DNA of 64,000 nucleotides from assembly GCA_944372345.1 (NCBI GenBank), contig CALVYT010000005.1, positions 1-64,000 of the forward strand, written 5' to 3'. The stretch comes from an uncultured Clostridia bacterium (GTDB lineage: Bacteria > Bacillota > Clostridia > Christensenellales > Pumilibacteraceae). Of the stretch, positions 58,611-64,000 are shown one piece after another. The translations under genes were made by a program, and so were the position numbers. The notes below the pieces were generated by a model. That model was not told the origin of the DNA. It saw only the letters and a list, made by a program, of their open reading frames with translations, and ran no database searches. How positions within the stretch are numbered: the stretch's first letter is position 1; each line of letters begins with the position of its first letter.

Positions 58611-59440
58611 GGGAAGCCGCATAGCACCGCTGATGCGGGCTGCGTCCTCGGTCACATACTCCGACTTCGCACTACCGTGCTTCGTCGACGCAGGTATGCT
58701 CCCTCGGCAGCTGCCCGCCTGAGCGGCACTCTGCGGCTTCCTTCTTTTCGGGGGAAAGGGAAGAAGATAAAAAAAAGTATATCTCGCCGGTTGTCCGTCT
58801 GAACCCCGTTCTCTGCCTTCGGCTGCCGCCTCGCGCCGATTGTCGGTTTCCGTGCGGCTGTGCCGTACTCAACCGAGCGCGAACGCCAAAGGGCGGGTGC
58901 GCTCGGGGCTGCGCCCCCGCAAAAGCTGCGCTTTTGCTGTCGCGCGAAAAGTCAAATGGCATTGCGGTCAAAGCGGCTTTCGCTGCAATGGGGAAAAGAT
59001 AAGACGGTTATAAATCGTTTGTTTGAGCGACGGCAGGGCAGACGGAGCATTTGCGAAGCAAGTTTAGCTTTTTCCGCCATAGCCATTTCCGCGGGGCAGC
59101 AAAACAGAGTAAACTTGCCTCCTATGCCTCAATGTCTGAAACTCAAATCATTACTTTCGCGCACGGCTCGCCGTGCGCGTCTTTATTATGCGTGAAACCC
59201 GCTTGCTGTTTGGCAGAATTCGCAGCGAATGGTGCTGACGCACGGTAAATGACCCGCTTGTGGTTTTACCAAGTTAGTTTGTACCGCAAAAGCACACAAT
59301 GCCCACCGCAAGGTGCGAAGTGAGCGGCAGCGGAAACGGTCGCCATAGGGTGACCCCATGGCGGCTCGGAAACGCGGTAAATTCGCAAAAAGATCGCGCA
59401 GGCGCGTGAAACGGTCAGCGCGCGGAGCGCGCAACCGAAG
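58611..59440. repeat. Composite dispersed intergenic repeat module, copy 2
   Basis: The 927-bp gap 58488-59414 between convergent genes has no credible gene. In order: the 131-bp inverted-end element (58611-58741, ends GGGAAGCCGC / GCGGCTTCC); a ~250-bp unique stretch (58742-58998); the ATAAGACGG segment (58999-59147); the hairpin CGCGCACGGC-TC-GCCGTGCGCG (59158-59179); the TTCGCAGCGAATG stretch (~59218-59230); a diverged unit of the 1-340 repeat (59243-59330); and the ATTCGCAAAAAGATCGCGC end (59380-59440). The end runs into the GNAT gene and encodes its last residues. Confidence 0.85.
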
Positions 59441-59870
59441 AGTACATTTGTTCGTAGGGCAGGGCGGTGAAGCCGAGGCGTTCGTACAGCCGCCGTGCGC
59501 CGTCGTTGTCCGGCTCGAGTTCAAGACGGTAACGCGCTGCGGGAAAACGCGACCGCACCGCTTCGATGAGCGCGCGTCCCGCGCCCGAACCGCGCGCTTC
59601 GGGACGGACGTAGATCTCGTCGATCCATACGACTCTGCCGCCCGCTTCCTGTGAAAAGGTGAGCGCGAGCAGCGCATAGCCTATCGCCTTGCCGTCGCGT
59701 TCGGCAATAAGCGCGGCGGCATAAGGACTGCCGGAAAGCAGTTCGGAAAACGTCAGATCGATATAGCTTCGCGGTATCTTTTTCATAACGGCGGGGGAGT
59801 CGTAGAACTCCTCCGCCATTGTCGTATAATCCTTGCGGTCGCTGTCCGCGACCGTCCTTATTTTTATCAT
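59415..59870 (-). CDS. GNAT family N-acetyltransferase
   Basis: A 151-residue GNAT. The acetyl-CoA pyrophosphate loop is VRPEARGSGAGRALIEA (~92-108, R-x-x-G-x-G/A), with beta-4 WIDEIYV before it and ELEPDNDGARRLYERLGF (motif B) after. The acceptor is unknown. AAGGA lies before the start at 59870, 55 bp after leuB on the same strand, so both may share a transcript. The final seven residues (SVARSAR) and stop codon are made from the intergenic repeat module. Confidence 0.87.
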   Translation of the reverse strand: MIKIRTVADSDRKDYTTMAEEFYDSPAVMKKIPRSYIDLTFSELLSGSPYAAALIAERDGKAIGYALLALTFSQEAGGRVVWIDEIYVRPEARGSGAGRALIEAVRSRFPAARYRLELEPDNDGARRLYERLGFTALPYEQMYSSVARSAR

Positions 59871-59925
59871 AAGCCTGTCCTTATATATCCGTCATAAACT
59901 GCGGACAAACGTTCACCGCCCGCCG

Positions 59926-60987
59926 TTACGCGAGGTTATCCGCTATGATCCTGCCCGCTTCGCGGCAGCCGACGCGTTTGCCTTCGCCGAGGTCGGGAGT
60001 TCTCCAGCCGTCGGCGATGAACTTCGCGACGGCGCGTTCGACGGCGCGCGCAGAGCTTTCCATTCCTATGTTGTCGAGCAGCATCGCGGCGGCGAGTATA
60101 GTCGCTATGGGGTTGGCGACGTCCTTACCCGCTATGTCGGGCGCGCTGCCGTGTATCGGCTCGAACAGCCCCGCCTTTTCCGTGCCGAGCGACGATGAAG
60201 GCAGCAGCCCTATCGAGCCGGTTATCTGACTCGCTTCGTCGCTTAGTATATCGCCGAACATATTGGGGCAGAGCAGTACGTCGAATTGCGAAGGATCGCG
60301 CACGAGCTGCATAGCGGCGTTATCGACGTACATATGCCCGAGTTCGACGTCGGGATAGCTTTCGTGTACTTCTTCGACTACGCGTCTCCATAACCGCGAG
60401 GACATCAGTACGTTGGCTTTATCAACGCTCGTGACTTTGCCGCGCCGTCCGCGCGCGAGGTCGAACGCGACTTTGGCTATGCGGCGCACCTCGTCTTCCG
60501 AATATATCTCGGTGTCGTAAGCCGTTTTTCCGCCGTTCGTGTCGCCGCGCGGTCCGAAGTAGATACCGCCGATGAGTTCCCTGACGACCATGACGTTCAC
60601 GCCGCGATCCAGCACTTCTTTTTTGAGCGGACTTGCCGCGGACAGCTCGGGATAAATGACCGCGGGGCGGAGATTTGCGAACAGTCCGAGGGCTTTGCGT
60701 ATACCGAGCAGTCCCTTTTCGGGACGTATGTCCGCGGGTAACGCGTCCCACTTGGGTCCGCCTACCGCTCCGAGCAGCACGCCGTCGGACGCCTTGCACG
60801 ACGTGACGGTTTCGTCCGGCAGCGGCACGCCGAATTCGTCTATTGCGCAGCCGCCTATCTTTCTGCGATCGAACGCGAATTTTACTCCGGCTTTTTCCGC
60901 CGCTCTTTCTAATACGTTTATGGCGGCATCGGTTATTTCCGGACCTATTCCGTCTCCGGCAAGGACGGTTATTTTTTTTGTTTCCAT
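59926..60987 (-). CDS. leuB: 3-isopropylmalate dehydrogenase
   Basis: A 353-residue LeuB, the NAD- and Mg-dependent enzyme of leucine synthesis. Signatures: VLAGDGIGPEITDAAINVL at the start, LLGAVGGPKW, the substrate Arg set, the LeuB-type REL-GGIYFGPRG segment, Lys in TSVDKANVL, and Mg/NAD site VDNAAMQLV ... NMFGDILSDEASQITGS (quoted in part). GGAGAAG precedes the start at 60987 (METKKITVLAG). leuC, leuD and leuA are not in the window. Confidence 0.96.
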   Translation of the reverse strand: METKKITVLAGDGIGPEITDAAINVLERAAEKAGVKFAFDRRKIGGCAIDEFGVPLPDETVTSCKASDGVLLGAVGGPKWDALPADIRPEKGLLGIRKALGLFANLRPAVIYPELSAASPLKKEVLDRGVNVMVVRELIGGIYFGPRGDTNGGKTAYDTEIYSEDEVRRIAKVAFDLARGRRGKVTSVDKANVLMSSRLWRRVVEEVHESYPDVELGHMYVDNAAMQLVRDPSQFDVLLCPNMFGDILSDEASQITGSIGLLPSSSLGTEKAGLFEPIHGSAPDIAGKDVANPIATILAAAMLLDNIGMESSARAVERAVAKFIADGWRTPDLGEGKRVGCREAGRIIADNLA

Positions 60988-61053
60988 AATGCTTCTCCGT
61001 GTGTTCCGGGCGCCGCGCGCGTTGTGCCTGCGTCCGCTTTTTTCTTCTATCGT

Positions 61054-61082
61054 ATTGTAGCACAACCGTGCTTTGCCGTCAA
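61054..61082 (-). promoter_or_regulatory. Sigma-A promoter of leuB
   Basis: Minus strand TTGACG (61082-61077), 17 bp, TACAAT (61059-61054). The 346-bp gap 60988-61333 also must hold the promoter of the divergent XRE gene; TTTACA (61130) has no convincing -10 partner, so I do not call one. Confidence 0.8.
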
Positions 61083-61333
61083 GCAATGACGGCTTCGTGA
61101 AAATATTTGCTTCTTTCGTGCGTTAATGCTTTACATCGAGGGGGGAGGGTATGATATGGTATATACACGTGCGTGAGTAACGTTTAACGGCGAAATCGCG
61201 CAAAAAGCGGTCACGGCGCCGTGCGCTGCCGCTGACTCTCATACGACGAGAGAAACAAAATTCGGATTTTCTATTGAAACGGGAGCTGCAATGTGATATG
61301 TTTGTTACGGAACGGCGGCTACGGGAGGGAAAG

Positions 61334-62596
61334 ATGAATGCAGAGATAATAGGCAGGCATATACGCGAATATCGGGAAAAACATAAACTGACGCAGAAGC
61401 AGCTTGCCGAAATGCTGTATGTTTCGGACAGAACGATAAGCCGCTGGGAGCGCGGAAACGGGCTTCCCGACATCGACGAACTGCCCCGTATCGCACGCCT
61501 GCTCGGCATATCGCTCAATGAACTCGTCGGCGAACCGCCGACCGCCGACACGCATACGGCAGACTCGCCTGTCGCAGATCCTTCGCCCGACGGAATCGGG
61601 ACGGCGGAAAAAGGCGGGCGCAACCGGCGAAGCGACGTTTTTTCCGTCGTAATATCGCTTGCGTTGCTTGTTCTTGTCGCCGTCGCGGCGATCGTGACTG
61701 CGGCGGGTTACGGGACGTTTGAAACGAAAGAATCGACGTATGTGTTTGAAGCGGAGGACGCGCTGTTTTCGGATTCGTTCAGAGTGGAGGACGCGGACGG
61801 CGCGAGCGGCGGCAAGGTAGCTGCGTGGCTGCATACGTCCGGAACGAAGATTACATTCAAAGTAAATGCGTCGCGTTCGGCGCGCGCCGTGCTCGGGCTG
61901 CGGGTGAACAGGGCGAAACCGTTCGTATTCGAGGATAAAATGCTGCTTGGCATTAACGGAATGCCGCATGAGGTGGGAGTAGTGCCCGGACTGGGTTTCG
62001 ACGGCAGCGCGGAGGAACTGTACTACAAGTTCGGCGAACCTATAGAGACGGACGTCATACTGAAAAAAGGCGAGAACGTCATTACGATAACCATTGTGGA
62101 CGGGTATAATCTGAATATCGACTGTCTGGAATTTACTACGACGGCAAAACTGTATCTCGCGCTGCGTGATTATGACTTTGAAGCGGAGGACGCGGACGTC
62201 AGCGGACTGTATTCCGTCATAGACTCTGAAAAGGCAAGCGGCGGCAGATATGTCGGCGATCTGGAACGCGACGGAGCAACGGTGAATTTTTCGATAGCGT
62301 CGGATATGACGGCGTATGTTATGATGCGGATATATATCAACCATCCGTTCGATACGACGTTCGAGAGCAGATTCCTGCTGACGGTGAACGGCAGCGCCGT
62401 CACCGTAGGCGAGGCGAAAGGCACCGGATATATGAACGGTGCGGACAGATATACGGAATTTACGTCGCCGTTCACAGTGGGGATAGAACTCAAAGAAGGA
62501 GAAAACGCGATCGCGTTCACGACCGTCGCGGAGGCGAATTTCGACAGGATAAGTTTTTACACGTCGCTGTCGCTCAGTGCGGCGAAGGAGGCATAA
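61334..62596 (+). CDS. Transmembrane XRE-type regulator with two extracellular carbohydrate-binding-like domains
   Basis: A 420-residue one-component membrane regulator. Residues 5-66 are an XRE helix-turn-helix (LTQKQLAEMLYVSDRTISRWERG, quoted in part). A disordered Thr/Asp/Pro linker (~68-100) leads to one membrane helix (~103-124). Outside are two similar beta-sandwich modules, ~136-272 starting YVFEAEDALFSDS and ~283-413 starting YDFEAEDADVSG; the EAEDA start and ASGG(K/R) follow-up are the signature of CBM6/35-like sugar-binding modules. GGGAGGG precedes ATG 61334. The permuted GH3 gene follows 110 bp later. Sugar sensing is inferred. Confidence 0.82.
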   Translation: MNAEIIGRHIREYREKHKLTQKQLAEMLYVSDRTISRWERGNGLPDIDELPRIARLLGISLNELVGEPPTADTHTADSPVADPSPDGIGTAEKGGRNRRSDVFSVVISLALLVLVAVAAIVTAAGYGTFETKESTYVFEAEDALFSDSFRVEDADGASGGKVAAWLHTSGTKITFKVNASRSARAVLGLRVNRAKPFVFEDKMLLGINGMPHEVGVVPGLGFDGSAEELYYKFGEPIETDVILKKGENVITITIVDGYNLNIDCLEFTTTAKLYLALRDYDFEAEDADVSGLYSVIDSEKASGGRYVGDLERDGATVNFSIASDMTAYVMMRIYINHPFDTTFESRFLLTVNGSAVTVGEAKGTGYMNGADRYTEFTSPFTVGIELKEGENAIAFTTVAEANFDRISFYTSLSLSAAKEA

Positions 62597-62706
62597 AAAG
62601 ACAAAGCGGCTCACCGGAAGGAGCGGAACAAGTTACGAAAGGGCACACTCACGGTCTTGTCCGCGTAAAAACGCGGTCGGGATAAATTTACCGTCAAGGA
62701 GGAAGA

Positions 62707-64000
62707 ATGAAAAAAAGATTCGTGATCTTGTGGAGCGTGCTTGCGGGAGTTTTCGCATTACTGCTTATCGCGCTTTGCATAGGAAGCGGCTTCGCGGACT
62801 ATTACGCGAGCCAACTGAACTCGTTTTTCAACATTATCCCTTATGAAAGGATAGAGGACGAGTTCGCGGAAGCGGGGGACACTCAGTACTATAAACCCAA
62901 GTTCTCCCGTCTTGCGTCGGATAGCGAAAAGGAGGAGGCGGAGGAGAACGGACAGCCTGCGTTCACCTACATAGCCGACAAGGAAGCGCTGTACGAATAC
63001 GACAAGGAAGTTGCTCGCGAAGCCGCTGCGAACGGCGCGGTGCTGCTGTGGAACAACGACAAGGCTCTGCCGCTGACGGACAAAACCAAAATCGTCAATT
63101 TCTACGGCGGGCGCAGCGTAAACTGGCTGTATGTGACCGACGGCTCGGGCGGCACCAGAATGAGCGAGCATCCGACGGTACGTGCCGCTTTTGAGGCGCA
63201 GGGGTATACCGTCAACGATGCGCTGTGGACATGGTATCAGTCGCATAGTTACGGTACGGGCACCGGCACGATAAGCGAAACGACGTGGGACTCCGCGATA
63301 GAGAGCAACACCGTGCCGGGCGTCGGTATCTATGTAATATCGCGCAAAGGCTCGGAAGGAGCCGATCTTGCGATGACGGGTACGGACGGCGAGAACGGCA
63401 ATCTGACTGCGCTGTCGCCAAACGAACGCGCTCATCTCGACAACCTCGTCGCGATGAGAGAAGCGGGCAAGCTGAGTAAAGTGATAGTACTGCTCAACAC
63501 AGTTTCGATGGGCGTGCAGTTTGACAGACTGTCGGACTATAAGGACGACATAGACGCGTGTATGTGGGTAGGTCTCGGCGGAACGAGCGGTCCCGACGCC
63601 GTAGCGGATCTTGTGAGCGGCGCCGCAGTGCCGAGCGGCAGGCTGTCGGACACGTTCCTCTATAACAATTTGTCCGCGCCGAGCACGGAAAACAACGGCA
63701 ACTACGACTATCTCGGTATGGACGGATATGCGGGTAACGCGGTGTACGACAAACTGCTGCGCGCGCAGGGAACTACGGACTCGACGGAAAAGAATTTCAA
63801 ATACCTCGTCTATCAGGAAGGCATTTACGTCGGTTACAGGTATTACGAAACGCGTTATGAGGACAGCGTGCTCGGGCGCGGCAACGCCAACGGGTCGGAA
63901 GGCTCGACGAGCGCGGGCAGCTGGGACTATGCGGCGGAAGTGGCGTTCCCGTTCGGCTACGGGCTGAGCTATACTACGTTCTCTTACTCCGATTTCGACG
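62707..64000 (+). CDS. Membrane-anchored permuted GH3-family protein (partial, runs off the window)
   Basis: The first ~431 residues of a gene cut by the window end. After a membrane helix (~5-29) comes the GH3 C-terminal alpha/beta domain placed first, as in the protein at 37298: NGAVLLWNNDKALPL, NFYGGRSVNW, VGLGGTSGPDAVADLV, VPSGRLSDTFLY, YRYYETRYEDSVLG and FPFGYGLSYTTFSY. The barrel domain with the nucleophile would follow beyond 64000, so activity cannot be judged. GGAGG lies just before ATG 62707. It probably forms a unit with the XRE-CBM regulator. Confidence 0.82.
   Translation, partial: MKKRFVILWSVLAGVFALLLIALCIGSGFADYYASQLNSFFNIIPYERIEDEFAEAGDTQYYKPKFSRLASDSEKEEAEENGQPAFTYIADKEALYEYDKEVAREAAANGAVLLWNNDKALPLTDKTKIVNFYGGRSVNWLYVTDGSGGTRMSEHPTVRAAFEAQGYTVNDALWTWYQSHSYGTGTGTISETTWDSAIESNTVPGVGIYVISRKGSEGADLAMTGTDGENGNLTALSPNERAHLDNLVAMREAGKLSKVIVLLNTVSMGVQFDRLSDYKDDIDACMWVGLGGTSGPDAVADLVSGAAVPSGRLSDTFLYNNLSAPSTENNGNYDYLGMDGYAGNAVYDKLLRAQGTTDSTEKNFKYLVYQEGIYVGYRYYETRYEDSVLGRGNANGSEGSTSAGSWDYAAEVAFPFGYGLSYTTFSYSDFD

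Noticed and set aside
61083-61333. Promoter for the XRE-CBM gene at TTTACA (61130)
   Set aside because: The best -10 partners (TATGAT, TATGGT) have spacers of 14 or 19 bp, so I do not claim it.

Overview
The window reads as chromosomal DNA of a GC-rich, endospore-forming, anaerobic clostridium, probably an uncultured gut lineage (a Christensenellales-like relative is my inference). Reasons: a complete gerA-type germination operon, spoIIE, yabP/yabQ, a SpoIIQ-like peptidase, a clostridial YidD/YidC/Jag block, a type III glutamine synthetase, class II GalT, GatCAB, and two [FeFe]-hydrogenases. Coding is dense, most operons use ATGA/GTGA stop-start overlaps, and isoleucine is mostly ATA despite the high GC.

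Layout. 1-385: tandem ~103-bp repeats. 386-9041: PflX-like radical SAM protein, PEBP protein, gerA-B-C, spoIIE, a histidine phosphatase and trmL. 9042-9840: gene-free repeat block. 9841-14830: small alarmone synthetase (minus), then rpmH-rnpA-yidD-yidC-jag plus a DUF2726 protein. 15157-20378: a lysine/alanine-tailed small protein, glnA type III, an Amt-PII fusion and a membrane protein. 20755-23304: a GalT with a duplicated N-terminal domain and an unknown partner. 23305-23885: repeat block. 23886-27306: yabQ/yabP divergent from ftsB/divIC-ppx, then a minus-strand operon of small proteins. 27422-32812: hisHF-gatCAB and a membrane protein. 32898-37139: SpoIIQ-like M23 peptidase, citrate synthase, a two-component system. 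37298-42937: permuted GH3-like protein, ClC antiporter, UDP-galactopyranose mutase. 43269-48829 (minus): tRNA-Pro and a hydrogen-sensing operon (kinase-like protein, [2Fe-2S] ferredoxin, sensory hydrogenase HydS, PP2C phosphatase, group B hydrogenase). 48996-55022: seven overlapping shikimate/tyrosine genes. 55095-58487: transketolase, HD nucleotidase, SDR. 58488-59414: second full repeat block. 59415-64000: GNAT and leuB (minus), then a membrane-bound XRE regulator with two extracellular carbohydrate-binding-like domains and the start of another permuted GH3 gene.

Themes. (1) Several dispersed structured repeat families sit only in 3'-3' gaps between convergent genes and show compensatory changes in their stems. 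(2) Many first genes have a good promoter whose -10 lies 6-8 nt before the start codon, which implies leaderless mRNAs. (3) Two systems look worth experimental work: the HydS-PP2C-kinase-HydA hydrogen-sensing operon, and the XRE-TM-CBM-CBM regulator next to a permuted GH3. Sporulation genes carry promoter-like sites matching sigma-F (SpoIIQ-like) and sigma-E (yabP), supporting their assignment. All assignments rest on reading sequence and motifs; no database search was run.
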